Counted from the stretch's first letter, positions 1 to 9,170 are shown. The stretch is 64,000 bases of DNA from Thermococcus argininiproducens (GCF_023746595.1 NZ_CP080572.1:1844530-1908529), one strand, 5' to 3'. The notes: a model not told the origin generated them from the sequence alone. Numbers and translations are program-made.

Positions 1-335
1 GGTTTCTTCTTGAGCTTCTCAAGAACTTCTTCCTTTGATTTTTCAGTGTTTATAATTACCATCCCACCCTCTTTAAGACCTGCTGTGACGTCTACTGTGT
101 CCAAAAGTGAGGGATCAAGAACAACTACCACATCAGGTTCATAAATCTGAGTTTTGATTCTAATAGGTCTTTCGTCTATTCTTGTAAATGCTGTAACTGG
201 AGCACCTCTTCTTTCAACACCAAAAAACGGGAACGCTTGGACATACTTGCCTTCTAAGAAAGCTCCTTCGGCTAAGATGTTTGCAGCTGTAACTGCACCT
301 TGTCCACCCCTACCGTGAAAACGAATCTCTATCAT
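1..335 (-). CDS. porG: 2-oxoacid:ferredoxin oxidoreductase gamma subunit (5' part)
   Basis: Reading the minus strand from the ATG at 333-335 gives a protein starting [18 protein letters not shown] and continuing past [11 protein letters not shown] to the window edge, so the C-terminal part is missing. The GRGGQGxVTA start and GVERRGAP motif are diagnostic of the gamma subunit of pyruvate/2-ketoisovalerate ferredoxin oxidoreductases, which oxidise 2-oxoacids from sugar and amino-acid breakdown to acyl-CoA with ferredoxin. In Thermococcales one gamma gene is shared by POR and VOR and heads the gene cluster; that would place the rest of the operon left of this window (inference). A GGGAGGAAG ribosome site precedes the ATG. 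Confidence 0.92.
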
Positions 336-380
336 CGTCTCTTCCTCCCAAGTTTTGTCAGTATCATTTTCAGTCAGCGC

Positions 381-399
381 ATTTATTTAGTTTTCGGTA
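381..399 (-). promoter_or_regulatory. Promoter of porG
   Basis: On the minus strand ACCGAAAACTAAATAAAT gives a BRE (ACCGAAAA) next to a TATA-like box (CTAAATAAAT), about 45 bases before the porG start. The expected transcript start is near 357. No other ORF lies between it and the gene. Confidence 0.55.
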
Positions 400-568
400 T
401 GGCAAGAAACCTCTTTCGGCATGTGTCTTTGAGTAAAAGTGGACAGATTCTATGTTCAATGAATAATATAATACACCAACAGACACAAAATTTCCCTTTA
501 CATTTGTAAAAAGAATGTCTCTCTAAAAGACTTCCTGTTACCAAACCAGAAAAAGGGCAACGAGTAGA

Positions 569-603
569 TTTTTAAACTTAAAACTACTATATAGTCTATA
601 TAG
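569..603 (+). promoter_or_regulatory. Promoter and tandem palindromic operator of the phosphate permease
   Basis: A TATA-like TTTTTAAAC at 569-577 is followed by two abutting palindromes: ACTATATAGT (586-595, perfect) and CTATATAG (596-603, perfect). They cover the predicted transcript start, about 17 bases before the ribosome site GAGGGG. That position would suit a repressor of phosphate uptake; the regulator is unknown. Confidence 0.5.
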
Positions 604-619
604 ATATGAGGGGACAGAA

Positions 620-1582
620 ATGGAGGCAGTTATGTTAGCTGCGGTCGCAATAGGGTTCTACATTGCCTGGAATATTGGGGCCAATGACAGTGCAAATGCA
701 ATGGGGACTGCCATAGGTGCAGGTTTGTTAAGCTTCAGACAGGCAACTCTTACAATCACAGTATTTGTAATGCTTGGAGCTTATTTGAAAGGATCCAAGG
801 TCATGAAGACTATTGGAAAAGGCATCGTCCCCCCAGAGTATCTATCACTTGAACTTGCAATAATAGCTTTATTAGCAGCAGGAGTTTGGGTGACCATAGC
901 TACCATAAAAGGCCTTCCAGTTTCCACTACTCAAGCAATTGTAGGGGGAGTTGTAGGGGTTGGAATCGCTATAAGTGCCCCTATAAAATGGGAAACACTT
1001 ATTAAAATTGGTGCTGCATGGATCATTTCCCCAATATTGGCTGCGATTTTCGGCTTGATCCTTTTCAAGTTTTATGGGAGAATTGTCAATAGAATCAAGA
1101 GTCTAAAAAGGATAGAGTTTCTCTATAAGTGGCTTGCAGTTCTTGGAGGCTCTTATATGGCTTTTAATTTTGGCGCTAATGAAGTTGCAAATGCAACTGG
1201 CCCCTTGGTAGGAGCTGGATTCTTTGATCCTAAAACCGCTGGGATGTTTGGGGCACTAAGCCTAGCTTTAGGAGCATTAACCTTTAGTTATGCTGTCATG
1301 TATACTGTAGGCAGAAAAATAACCTCCTTAGGTCCAATATCTGCTTTTTCCGCCCAATTTAGTTCTGCCATAGCAGTTAGCTTAGCTAATATGTTTGGGC
1401 TTCCTGTAAGTTCAAGCCAAGCCATTGTAGGAGGAGTAATAGGAGTAGGTCTTGCTAGTGGGAGAGGAATAGAAAAAGAAGTTGTGAGGGAAATAGCCGT
1501 TGGATGGATAGCTACACCAACCACTGCGATCGTGATCTCCCTTGCTATGTTTAAGGTATTTCAGTTTGTTGGGTTGCTCTAA
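620..1582 (+). CDS. PiT-family inorganic phosphate permease
   Basis: Membrane transporter of 320 residues, predicted to import phosphate coupled to a cation. It shows the internal duplication of the PiT family: an N-terminal GANDSANAMGTAIGAG motif (about residues 20-35) and a C-terminal copy GANEVANATGPLVGAG (about 185-200), each ending in a PVSTTQAIVGG or PVSSSQAIVGG stretch. About ten hydrophobic segments are visible. The central loop is short, as in archaeal members. The ATG at 620 follows GAGGGG and the tandem palindromes. No accessory PhoU-like gene is adjacent; the next gene is convergent. Confidence 0.93.
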   Translation: MEAVMLAAVAIGFYIAWNIGANDSANAMGTAIGAGLLSFRQATLTITVFVMLGAYLKGSKVMKTIGKGIVPPEYLSLELAIIALLAAGVWVTIATIKGLPVSTTQAIVGGVVGVGIAISAPIKWETLIKIGAAWIISPILAAIFGLILFKFYGRIVNRIKSLKRIEFLYKWLAVLGGSYMAFNFGANEVANATGPLVGAGFFDPKTAGMFGALSLALGALTFSYAVMYTVGRKITSLGPISAFSAQFSSAIAVSLANMFGLPVSSSQAIVGGVIGVGLASGRGIEKEVVREIAVGWIATPTTAIVISLAMFKVFQFVGLL

Positions 1583-1593
1583 AAGAAAAAAGA

Positions 1594-2871
1594 TCACTTC
1601 TTTCTTCCAAACCTAAACTTTGCTGTAAGAATCTTTTCTGTTGTGAAAAACTTCGCTGTCACAGATAATGTTATTGCTGCTATTACAGAAAGATAAATCA
1701 CGCTAGTATACATGGTAGAGTATTCTCCCATGAGCATCGCCTTTGAAGCCAACACTGGGTGGCTGAAGGGTATTGCTAATATGAGATATTTGAGAGCAAC
1801 TGGAAGTGTTTCTATGTCTGCAAACATTAGAATAAAAGTTGGAAATGCCAAAGGCATTATTCCAGCACTTACAACAGCATTTGCACTTTTTGTATCTTCT
1901 GCAAAAACCGCTAGTAGCATTGCAAAACTTAAAGCAAATACCATTGCCAAGAACATTATAAGAACAAATAACATGACTCCTAATGGTGTTACTTTCAAAC
2001 CGAGTTCCTCAAGGGGAATTCCAATTTCACCAGATGCAGAAGTCAAGCTTCCTAGATAGTTTCTCATCCCTATCATGTACGCTATAGCTGCAATTATTCC
2101 AACTACTGCTGTCCCCATCATCTTACCGGCTACAATGGTTATCCTTTTCACAGGAAGCGTTAACAGAGTCTCAAGAGTTTTGTTTTCCTTTTCCATTGCC
2201 ATTGTTCCAGCTGACATTTGAGCTACTAATATTATCATAATGAATATTACGATAGGCATCGAAAATGATTGAGACGTTATAATGTTGGAAACCAAAGATG
2301 GCGGAACTGGAACCACCTGGCCTTTAATAACAGTATAACTCCTAGCATCTATTGGTTTTAAAATCGCCTCGGGATTCCCTTCTATATTTTGCTCTATTTT
2401 TAACTTTGCCAAATATTCATTTAAAACTATTAGGATGGCATTAATTCTTCCCTCACTCACTGCTTCCCTTATACCTCCACTTATACCCTTTATAATACCA
2501 TAAACTTCTACTTGGGCTTTTTGGTTGTTTTCTATAGCTATCGAAAAGTTTCTAGGAATTATTACAATCATATTATGCTCTCCTTCTTGGGCCTTTTTAA
2601 GAGCTTCATCAAGGGTTAACGCCTCTATCTTCGTTACTGTTACGTTTGGGGCAGCTTCTAAGGCTTTTATAAGCAGAGAACCATATTCTCCATCATCAAA
2701 GTTTACTAAAACAACTTTAGTTTCTTTTTGTGCTTGTTCAAACCCTACCTGCATCATCTGCCCTAACGCAGGATAAATAATAAGAGGAACTATGATTATA
2801 CCAAATATCAATGCCTTATCTCTCAAGAGATCCTTAAGCTCTTTCATAACTATTACCCAAAAATCACTCAT
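1594..2871 (-). CDS. ABC-2 type transporter permease (NatB-like)
   Basis: Membrane subunit of an ABC exporter, 425 residues. A first transmembrane segment near residues 20-40 (KALIFGIIIVPLIIYPALG) is followed by a soluble external loop of roughly 160 residues and then five or six membrane helices from about residue 210. This is the NatB/ABC2 layout used by Na+ or drug exporters. The conserved MEKENKTLETLLTLPV segment precedes the second half. Its ATG overlaps the stop of the ATPase gene upstream by four bases (ATGA), so the two are translationally coupled. Substrate cannot be read from sequence. Confidence 0.88.
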   Translation of the reverse strand: MSDFWVIVMKELKDLLRDKALIFGIIIVPLIIYPALGQMMQVGFEQAQKETKVVLVNFDDGEYGSLLIKALEAAPNVTVTKIEALTLDEALKKAQEGEHNMIVIIPRNFSIAIENNQKAQVEVYGIIKGISGGIREAVSEGRINAILIVLNEYLAKLKIEQNIEGNPEAILKPIDARSYTVIKGQVVPVPPSLVSNIITSQSFSMPIVIFIMIILVAQMSAGTMAMEKENKTLETLLTLPVKRITIVAGKMMGTAVVGIIAAIAYMIGMRNYLGSLTSASGEIGIPLEELGLKVTPLGVMLFVLIMFLAMVFALSFAMLLAVFAEDTKSANAVVSAGIMPLAFPTFILMFADIETLPVALKYLILAIPFSHPVLASKAMLMGEYSTMYTSVIYLSVIAAITLSVTAKFFTTEKILTAKFRFGRKK

Positions 2872-3620
2872 CCAAACACCTCCATAGCTCCTTTGCCTTC
2901 TCCTACTATACTCATGAAGACCTCTTCAAGATTCTCTGCATTGTATTTCTCTTTCAACTCTTTTGGACTCCCAACGTCTACTATAACTCCTTTATTGATA
3001 AGGGCAACTCTATCACAGAGGAACTCAACTTCAAGCATGTTATGACTTGAAACAAGAAATGTAATGCCCTTCTCCCTCGCAAATCTTCGTATAGTTTGCC
3101 TTATGGAGTAAGCATTAACCACATCAAGACCGCTTGCAGGTTCATCAAGAATTCCTAATTTTGGCTTGACCATTAAAGCCCGAGCCAATAGTAATTTCCG
3201 TGTCATACCCTTTGAGTAAGTGGAAATCTTATCGTTTAATCTTTCTCCAAGACCACTAAGTTTTATCCCCATTTCAAGCATTTCATCATAGCTTTTACCT
3301 GTTTTAGCATATAGCTTCGCCATGAACTGGAGATACTCGATTCCCTTAAGATTTTTATATGCTCCCGCCTCCTCTGGGAGGTAGCTTATAAGCTTCCTAA
3401 CCTCTTCTGCCTCTTCAACTACATCATGACCAAAAATTTCTGCTTTTCCGCCAGTAGGAGTTAATAAAGTCGCCAAGATTTTTAGAGTCGTACTTTTTCC
3501 AGCACCATTTGGACCTATAAGGCCAAATATCTCACCTTTTCTAATTTCAAAACTTATCCCCTTGAGGGCTTTAACTTTTCCATAATCCTTCTCAAGATTT
3601 TCTACTTTGACAGCAACCAT
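2868..3620 (-). CDS. ABC transporter ATP-binding protein (NatA-like)
   Basis: Cytoplasmic ATPase of 250 residues that powers the permease encoded next. Walker A is GPNGAGKST (residues 36-44), the signature loop is YSKGMTRK, and Walker B is LGILDEPASGLD; SSHNMLEVE supplies the switch histidine. The DRVALINKG tail is typical of the NatA/CcmA subfamily. It starts directly after the stop of the XRE regulator gene and ends overlapping the permease, so all belong to one operon reading leftward from 4598. Confidence 0.92.
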   Translation of the reverse strand: MVAVKVENLEKDYGKVKALKGISFEIRKGEIFGLIGPNGAGKSTTLKILATLLTPTGGKAEIFGHDVVEEAEEVRKLISYLPEEAGAYKNLKGIEYLQFMAKLYAKTGKSYDEMLEMGIKLSGLGERLNDKISTYSKGMTRKLLLARALMVKPKLGILDEPASGLDVVNAYSIRQTIRRFAREKGITFLVSSHNMLEVEFLCDRVALINKGVIVDVGSPKELKEKYNAENLEEVFMSIVGEGKGAMEVFG

Positions 3621-3830
3621 TTAAGGCCCCCCTATCTTTTCCTCGTAAATAAATATGTCCTCAATTTTAACTTTAAAAAACTTCGCTATTTTAAAAGCCA
3701 GTTCAAGAGAGGGATTATACTTACCTTTTTCAATCGCTATTATTGTTTGTCTTGTTACTCCAAGTGCTTTGGCTAGGTCTTCTTGAGTTAACCCCTTCCA
3801 TTCTCGAAGTTCACGGAGGCGATTCTTCAT
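3621..3830 (-). CDS. Small XRE-family DNA-binding regulator
   Basis: A 69-residue protein that is almost only an XRE/Cro helix-turn-helix: [37 protein letters not shown]. Proteins of this type sit next to DUF2178-like membrane proteins and ABC exporters in many archaea and bacteria. The start overlaps the previous stop (ATGA at 3827-3830) after GGTGAAACAAA. As the only DNA-binding protein of the operon it is the natural candidate to bind the palindrome at 4626-4661 (inference). Confidence 0.88.
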   Translation of the reverse strand: MKNRLRELREWKGLTQEDLAKALGVTRQTIIAIEKGKYNPSLELAFKIAKFFKVKIEDIFIYEEKIGGP

Positions 3831-4198
3831 TTTGTTTCACCTTTAAGCCAGTAGTAAACTCTAATTCCAAGATGGATTGATATCGCAAGGGTAATTATGT
3901 TTCTAGAAGTTGTTACGAATTCTTTAAACTGCTGAGTCCCATAGAGCGTTCCAGCCTTCCATGCGAACCATAATAAAGCAAGAAAAATATATGCTTCCAG
4001 AGTTGCTGATGTTATCCTGAGCTCTTTTATACTTTTCTCGATTCCAGCGAGCTCCATTCCAGTATACATGGCAATCATAGACAGTGTTACCGCAATTACT
4101 GCTCCGTAGGGACTCCTTAGCTTTATGAAGTATATTGCAAGTAAGACAAAAAATATCATGATCATAAATGAGATATACCAAACTTTCCGGTTTTTCAT
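3827..4198 (-). CDS. Four-helix membrane protein, DUF2178-like
   Basis: A 123-residue protein with about four hydrophobic segments (residues 8-25, 30-48, 66-83, 98-115) and little else. Size and composition resemble the DUF2178 membrane proteins that travel with small XRE regulators. Function is unknown; it may be an immunity or accessory subunit for the exporter. It is coupled to the regulator gene by a four-base overlap. Confidence 0.7.
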   Translation of the reverse strand: MKNRKVWYISFMIMIFFVLLAIYFIKLRSPYGAVIAVTLSMIAMYTGMELAGIEKSIKELRITSATLEAYIFLALLWFAWKAGTLYGTQQFKEFVTTSRNIITLAISIHLGIRVYYWLKGETK

Positions 4199-4229
4199 GT
4201 CAAAACCCTCACAAGCTTTTATCCTATAA

Positions 4230-4598
4230 TCACATCACCTGTTCATAGTAGTAGTGGGAAACTAAGAGCATCAAGGCCCCTATCGCCAAAGGAATTATGA
4301 GCTTTGTTGCCATTTCACTGTTTCCACTAGTATATTCCCACAGATATTCAAGAAAGAGCAGAAAGCTCATCACAGCATAGCCGTTACGGGCACTTTTGGC
4401 ATGTATTATCTCGGTTCTCTCGTCCTCAACCTTTTGAACCCGAGAATTGTAATACCAAGTAAGTATGTAGGTAAGCAAAAAACCCACCACAAAGATCCCC
4501 ACTGCTAAAAGTGCCTTACCTGACTTAGTTGAATATGCCAAAGCAATTATCATACCTGTGATGAGAATTGCAAGCAAGTGTTCATACCTTACTTTCAT
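4230..4598 (-). CDS. Membrane protein, DUF2178-like, first gene of the exporter operon
   Basis: A 122-residue protein with four hydrophobic stretches. The central VEDERTEIIHAKSARNGY segment, a charged DER...I..KSAR loop between helices 2 and 3, is the hallmark of DUF2178-type proteins. It starts at ATG 4596-4598 after GAGGTGATTATGCA and lies just downstream of the promoter/operator at 4626-4672. It is distantly similar in layout to the next gene, suggesting an old duplication. Confidence 0.72.
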   Translation of the reverse strand: MKVRYEHLLAILITGMIIALAYSTKSGKALLAVGIFVVGFLLTYILTWYYNSRVQKVEDERTEIIHAKSARNGYAVMSFLLFLEYLWEYTSGNSEMATKLIIPLAIGALMLLVSHYYYEQVM

Positions 4599-4625
4599 TG
4601 CATAATCACCTCTATAGTACTCATC

Positions 4626-4672
4626 ATGTAAAGTTTACTTTACGTAAAATAAACTTTACATCTATATAAAGC
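4626..4672 (-). promoter_or_regulatory. Promoter with 36-bp palindromic operator for the ABC/XRE operon
   Basis: Minus-strand TATA box CTTTATATAG (about 4663-4672) is followed at once by an almost perfect 36-base palindrome, 4626-4661: outer arms ATGTAAAGTTTA / TAAACTTTACAT and inner core TTTACGTAAA share one centre (4643.5), with a single mismatched pair. Three GTAAA/TTTAC units alternate through it. Its position over the predicted transcript start, 27 bases before the first gene, fits a repressor site, likely autoregulation by the XRE protein at 3621-3830. Confidence 0.82.
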
Positions 4673-4689
4673 TTGTGGTCTAATATCCT

Positions 4690-4996
4690 TAACTTTCTGA
4701 CCTCCTCCCCGTCTGAAGGGCGAGGGTTCCAGCGAATTAACCCCTCGCCAGTGGCGGGAAGGTTTACGGGCCCATCACCTACTCGGGTTGCCCCTTTCAG
4801 TTCAGCCCGAGGGCCGGGTCTTCGGCCCGTTACCCCTACCGCAAAGCGGTTCGGGGCTATCGTTCCAAAGACCACTCCAAGAGTTTCAACCACCTCAGCG
4901 GTGGTATTATAAAGGACGCCTTACGGCGTCTTCCCTCCAGACTTGGAGGGACACGATGAAACTCCTCATGGAGTTGTTCTTAAGGGGCCTCTCCAA
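4690..4996 (-). ncRNA. GC-rich multi-hairpin RNA, resembling a solo IS605-type right end / omega-RNA
   Basis: On the minus strand a strong promoter (CCGAAAC then TTTTTTAAAC, 5016-5032) precedes about 300 GC-rich bases built from back-to-back hairpins: AACTCC/GGAGTT, CCCTCC/GGAGGG, GACGCC/GGCGTC, CCACC/GGTGG, ACCGC/GCGGT, GGGCC/GGCCC, CCCGCCA/TGGCGGGG-like, and last CCTCGCCCTTCAGACGGGG before GGAGGTCAG. From memory of the family, the terminal CGCCCTTCAG..GGGGAGG(A)GGTCAG element is typical of IS200/IS605 right ends in archaea, where it overlaps tnpB and forms the guide RNA. No tnpA or tnpB remains here. The minus ORF 4624-4893 through it is probably not translated. Confidence 0.6.
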
Positions 4997-5146
4997 GACC
5001 TTATTACGTTGATAAGTTTAAAAAAGTTTCGGTAGTTTAAAGGTTTTCCTTGGACAGTTCACCACATCCCCCTAAAAGACAAGGCTTTCAAAAAGTAAAA
5101 ATAACCAGAACTAAAAACTGTACAAGAGAAGATATAGTAAGAGAAT

Positions 5147-5452
5147 CTAAGACCCTTGGAGTTTTTCTTTAATAAGTGAAATTCTCCTAAGCTTTGATTT
5201 GACTGCAAGTTTGTTGTGATCTACGACTATAAACTCTCCAATGCTCTTAACAGCTTTCATGGGTATCAAAAGAAGACCTTCATGATCGGTAACAAACTCA
5301 CTTGTGTCCAAGTCCTCATCTGGTTCAGCTACTATAACTAAAATTTCTCCTGTCTCTTCATCAAAGCTTAAATCGTAGAGCCATCCAAGTCTTATTCCGG
5401 TATCAGTTATAATCTCCATATCCCTAAGTTTTGATGCTCTGACCTTTACCAT
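5147..5452 (-). CDS. PRC-barrel domain protein
   Basis: A 101-residue protein in which residues 3-82 form a PRC-barrel: SKLRDMEIITDTGIRLGWLYDL and IPMKAVKSIGEFIVVD are the two conserved strand groups. Stand-alone archaeal PRC-barrel proteins of this size are common; roles in RNA metabolism or cell division have been proposed for the family, with none proven for this one. It is a single gene between the hairpin RNA and cdc48. Confidence 0.82.
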   Translation of the reverse strand: MVKVRASKLRDMEIITDTGIRLGWLYDLSFDEETGEILVIVAEPDEDLDTSEFVTDHEGLLLIPMKAVKSIGEFIVVDHNKLAVKSKLRRISLIKEKLQGS

Positions 5453-5524
5453 TTTATACCCCCCAGCTTTTGCCTATAGTGAAAATCGACTTTTTTCTAT
5501 AAAATCTTTTCTAAAATTGAAAAA

Positions 5525-8035
5525 TCAAAGAGTGAAATAATCTACTTCCCTACGCTCCTCTCCCCTAGCTCCCTTTCTACTTTCTTCAAACTGGCGATAA
5601 TAGTCAAGCATGTATTTCGTTATGCTGGGTTTGACTTTCTTCATAGCTTCATCAAAATCCCTTTTTGAAACTTTAAGCTTCTCCAAGAACTCCTCAGCTT
5701 GCTCTTCCACAAGTTCTCTTGGTGTTTTTGAAACCGATCTTCTAAGTGCCACAAATGCGGCCTCTCTAACAAGTGCGGCCAGATCGGCCCCACTATATCC
5801 TTCAGTTCTTTTTGCAAGCTCTTCCAAACTTACATCACTTGCAAGTGGTACTCTCCGTGTGTGAACTTTGAGTATCTCAAGCCTTGCTTTTTCGTCTGGT
5901 GCTGGAACGAGAAGTAATCTATCAAACCTACCAGGTCTTAGTAGTGCAGGGTCAAGAATGTCAGGCCTATTAGTAGCGGCTATCACGACAACACCACTAT
6001 TCTCTTCAATACCATCCATCTCAGTTAACAATTGATTAATAAGCCTATCTGTAACCCTATCAGCTTCACCTCCCCTCATTGGAGCTATAGAGTCAATTTC
6101 ATCAATGAAGATCACGGTTGGGGCAGCTTGTCTCGCTTTTCTAAAGATCTCCCGAACTCTCTTCTCACTTTCACCAACCCACTTGCTCAAAACCTCTGGA
6201 CCCCTAATTCCAATAAAGTTGGCCTCACTTTCGTTAGCAACAGCCTTAGCCAAAAGAGTCTTACCAGTACCCGGAGGACCGTAGAGCAGAATACCCTTGG
6301 GAGGAGTTATCCCCAATCTTTGGAATGCTTTGGGGTATTTTAATGGCCACTCCACTGCTTCTTTTAATTCCTGCTTCACGCTTTCAAGACCTCCTATATC
6401 GTTCCACCTAACATTAGGAACTTCAATCAGAACCTCTCTAAGTGCAGATGGCTCTATCATCTTCAATGCTTCATAGAAATCATTTTTCGTAACCTTAAGC
6501 TCTTGAAGAACCTCCCGAGGTATCTTTTCCTCCTCAGGATTAATCTTGCCTTCGGTAATGAGCCTTCTTAAGACAACCATTGCGGCTTCTCTTGCCAATG
6601 CTGCCAAATCAGCGCCTACAAATCCATGAGTCCTTTCAGCTAACTCTTCAAGCATGAGATCAATGAGTCTTACCCTAACCTCCTTGTATATATCACTTTC
6701 CTCCTTTAGTATCGCTTTAATTTCACTCTCATCTCTAACATTCTCAACTTTTTCCATGATGAAGTCTAGTTTGTCTTTATCAAATGTTTCTCTCTTTCTA
6801 AGTTCTTTTAGGACTCTAAGAACATTCCTCTTATCATAATCTGGCTCAAGCGGCATACCTCTGGTGTGAATTTGAAGGATTTCTTTTCTTCCCTGCTTGT
6901 CAGGAACACCAACCTCAATCTCCCTATCAAACCTACCAGGCCTTCTTAAAGCAGGGTCTAACGCGTCCGGTCTATTAGTAGCAGCGATTACGATAACTTT
7001 TCCCCTACTTTGCAATCCATCCATCAAAGTAAGCAGTTGTGAAACAACTCTCTTCTCAACCTCTCCTGTGACTTCTTCTCTTTTTGGAGCTATTGCATCA
7101 ATCTCATCAATGAAAATTATGCTCGGAGCACTTTCTTCAGCCTCTTTAAAGATTTCCCTCAATCTCTCTTCGCTTTCTCCATAATATTTGCTCATGATTT
7201 CTGGGCCGTTGATGGCTATGAAGTGAGCATTAGCCTCATTAGCAACAGCCTTAGCCAAAAGAGTCTTACCAGTACCCGGAGGACCATACAACAAAACACC
7301 CTTCGGCGGTTCAATTCCAAGCCTCTCGAAGAGCTCTGGGTGCTTTAAGGGGAGCTCTACCATTTCTCTAATTTTTTGAACAGCATCTCTAAGACCACCA
7401 ATGTCCTCATAAGTAACTTCAGGAACCTTTTCTTCTTTAACCTCTACTGCCTGGGGAAGAACCTCTATCTCGGTATTGTACGTTATCTGAACTATACCCT
7501 TTGGAGCCGTGTTCACTACAATGAACTTTAACTCACCAAATCCTAATGGCAAACTCTCAAAGAATCCTCTGAAAAGTTCATCAAATGGAGAACCAGTATA
7601 AATTTCCGTCTCTCTTCCACTAGCCACTATTAGGTCACCCTTAACAACTGGTCTCCCAAGGAGGTTCCTTTTAACAAGTTCTCCTGGAATTTGGAGGTAG
7701 ACCCCTCTCTGAGCTGGGGCCAACACAACTTTTCTGGCCTCTTGAACCTCAGCTTTTCTCAGAGTAATGTAGTCTCCTATACTAACTCCAGCATTTCTTC
7801 TGATGTAGCCATCCATTCGTATTATGTCAAGACCTCTATCATCTGGATGAGCATTCTCAACTATGGCAGCTGTTTTCCTTTCTCCTTCTAATTCCACTAT
7901 ATCACCAGGCCCTACTCCCAATTGCTTTTGATATCTCCTATCAAACCTAACCACACCTCTCCCAACATCTCGCTTAAGGGCCTCAGCAACTCGTAACTTT
8001 ATTTCCTCCTTAACCTCTTCCTTACCAAATATCAT
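5525..8035 (-). CDS. CDC48/VCP-type AAA+ ATPase
   Basis: An 836-residue unfoldase, the archaeal relative of p97/VAT, expected to form hexamers that extract or unfold proteins for the proteasome. Order: N-terminal double-psi barrel and 4-beta domain (1-200), D1 with GPPGTGKT (about 250) and [12 protein letters not shown], then D2 with a second GPPGTGKT and [15 protein letters not shown]1 carries an insert of about 60 charged residues ([13 protein letters not shown] onward), a feature of Thermococcales copies. No intein is present. The start overlaps the stop of the gene at 8032-8805 (ATGA), so the two are coupled. Confidence 0.95.
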   Translation of the reverse strand: MIFGKEEVKEEIKLRVAEALKRDVGRGVVRFDRRYQKQLGVGPGDIVELEGERKTAAIVENAHPDDRGLDIIRMDGYIRRNAGVSIGDYITLRKAEVQEARKVVLAPAQRGVYLQIPGELVKRNLLGRPVVKGDLIVASGRETEIYTGSPFDELFRGFFESLPLGFGELKFIVVNTAPKGIVQITYNTEIEVLPQAVEVKEEKVPEVTYEDIGGLRDAVQKIREMVELPLKHPELFERLGIEPPKGVLLYGPPGTGKTLLAKAVANEANAHFIAINGPEIMSKYYGESEERLREIFKEAEESAPSIIFIDEIDAIAPKREEVTGEVEKRVVSQLLTLMDGLQSRGKVIVIAATNRPDALDPALRRPGRFDREIEVGVPDKQGRKEILQIHTRGMPLEPDYDKRNVLRVLKELRKRETFDKDKLDFIMEKVENVRDESEIKAILKEESDIYKEVRVRLIDLMLEELAERTHGFVGADLAALAREAAMVVLRRLITEGKINPEEEKIPREVLQELKVTKNDFYEALKMIEPSALREVLIEVPNVRWNDIGGLESVKQELKEAVEWPLKYPKAFQRLGITPPKGILLYGPPGTGKTLLAKAVANESEANFIGIRGPEVLSKWVGESEKRVREIFRKARQAAPTVIFIDEIDSIAPMRGGEADRVTDRLINQLLTEMDGIEENSGVVVIAATNRPDILDPALLRPGRFDRLLLVPAPDEKARLEILKVHTRRVPLASDVSLEELAKRTEGYSGADLAALVREAAFVALRRSVSKTPRELVEEQAEEFLEKLKVSKRDFDEAMKKVKPSITKYMLDYYRQFEESRKGARGEERREVDYFTL

Positions 8036-8805
8036 TTTTTATCACCTTTTTTCTTTTTGTGGATTTCAATAGCTTCTTCTAAAGTCAAATTACCCTTTGC
8101 AACTTCTCTCGCAAGCTTTGATGATATAGTAATCATACCATTACTTAATTCTCTACTTCTTGTTTTTATATATTCAATCTCACCCCTACTGGGTTCACCC
8201 ACATGCATCAGTTCCCCAAGAGTAGCCTCTCTACCATCCCTTAAAGCTATATTGATTGAAGCTACAATATCCTGAACTTGTGATGCCTCAATCCCACCAA
8301 CTTTTGGAGTGGTACCTCGTTCATTTACTAAAATAATTGGAAAATCATCTCCTAAGACATTTGCCAAACTTTTAAGCATTAAAATCCTATACCTTTTTGC
8401 CCCATGCCCTATTTTAATTTTGGCCTTTGGATATTTTTCTAATAAACTCAAGATAACATCAACATCCTTTGGAGTTTTTAAGTGATGAACTTCAATAACC
8501 CTGTTATCCGCGACAACTGCTATTCCAGGTCTTTCCCCAGGATCTATAGCAATGTATATAGTCTTAAATTTCTCCCTCCCCTCAAGTTTTGCCAAGAGAT
8601 CATCTATAAAATTCTCATTTACAATCATTATTTTAGCTGGAAAATTAATTTTAGCGTATTCTTCTTTACTTGTTAAAACTACTTCCACATCAAAAGGGAT
8701 CTTATCGCCAGGTCTAAGGCTATAAAAAGGTATCCTATACTCTTGCAAAACTTTTGCGGCCATGTAATAAATTCTTGCATTTTCTGTGATGATCGCCACT
8801 CTCAT
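8032..8805 (-). CDS. Archaeal protein with RuvC/YqgF-like RNase H-fold core, coupled to cdc48
   Basis: A 257-residue protein with no family I can name. Residues 82-190 read like a RuvC/YqgF RNase H fold: [11 protein letters not shown] (D88) on the first strand, LVNERGTTP (E162; YqgF has DERLTT here) on the fourth, and [11 protein letters not shown] (D179) on the last helix. These could be the three metal-binding acids of a nuclease, or a resolvase-like fold used for something else. Residues 1-75 look like a small alpha/beta domain. The last 40 residues are basic and helical ([18 protein letters not shown]). It precedes cdc48 with a four-base overlap, which argues for a shared job. Confidence 0.65.
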   Translation of the reverse strand: MRVAIITENARIYYMAAKVLQEYRIPFYSLRPGDKIPFDVEVVLTSKEEYAKINFPAKIMIVNENFIDDLLAKLEGREKFKTIYIAIDPGERPGIAVVADNRVIEVHHLKTPKDVDVILSLLEKYPKAKIKIGHGAKRYRILMLKSLANVLGDDFPIILVNERGTTPKVGGIEASQVQDIVASINIALRDGREATLGELMHVGEPSRGEIEYIKTRSRELSNGMITISSKLAREVAKGNLTLEEAIEIHKKKKGDKK

Positions 8806-8889
8806 GTGTGATGATTCGAAGGAACTATTAAAAAGATTAAGGAAAAAAGAGAAGATTTCAAAAACTCAAAGTGGATTAAAAACACTCCA

Positions 8890-9076
8890 ATCCTCATGTG
8901 AACTGCCCCCTTATGAGGGGACTTTGTGAGAGTTCATTCGGCGTCCCGTTACCGGTAGCCTCACTCCCACCGGCCGGTTCACACGGCCACTACCGACTAT
9001 TCCTCCAACGAGGGAATCGCCGGCTACTTTCAAATTGTCGAACTACTAATTACTACTAGCAAGAGTATTTAAAAAC
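8890..9076 (-). ncRNA. Structured ncRNA, copy 1 (possible H/ACA-type guide), with promoter
   Basis: The promoter is GCGCCGAAA plus GTTTTTAAATAC (9063-9087 on the minus strand); the RNA should start near 9044 and run to about 8890. It is clearly homologous to 53161-53345: both contain GTAGCCGGCGATTCC, GGTAGTGGCCG, an AACTCTCACAAA segment and a terminal hairpin. Helices: 8963-8970 with 8926-8933 (GTGGGAGT/ACTCTCAC) followed by ACA, and a closing helix 8977-8983 with 8897-8903 (TGTGAAC/GTTCACA), again ending in ACA. The two ACA-ended helices suggest an H/ACA guide RNA, which remains unproven. There is no ORF. Confidence 0.68.
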
Positions 9077-9077
9077 T

Positions 9078-9126
9078 TTCGGCGCTCACTTTTTAGAGTG
9101 TTTTCGCCCCCTCCCTTTCGGAAGAA
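9078..9126 (-). repeat. Dispersed 49-base motif, copy 1
   Basis: Minus-strand sequence TTCCGAAAGGGAGG, then ACACTCTAAAAAGTGAGC and GCCGAA. A close relative lies at 57694-57742 on the plus strand. The ACTCTAAAAAGT part can form a CACT/AGTG hairpin. Here the motif runs straight into the promoter of the ncRNA. Its function is unknown. Confidence 0.6.
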
Positions 9127-9170
9127 GTCTTCTCAAATAAACTTTATAAACCCTTGCCACGGAGATAAAA

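Noticed and set aside
4624-4893. 89-residue minus-strand ORF (MVETLGVVFGTIAPNR...)
   Set aside because: It runs through the series of hairpins of the IS605-like RNA, has no ribosome site and reads as translated structured RNA; similar phantom proteins are known from repeated RNA-like elements.
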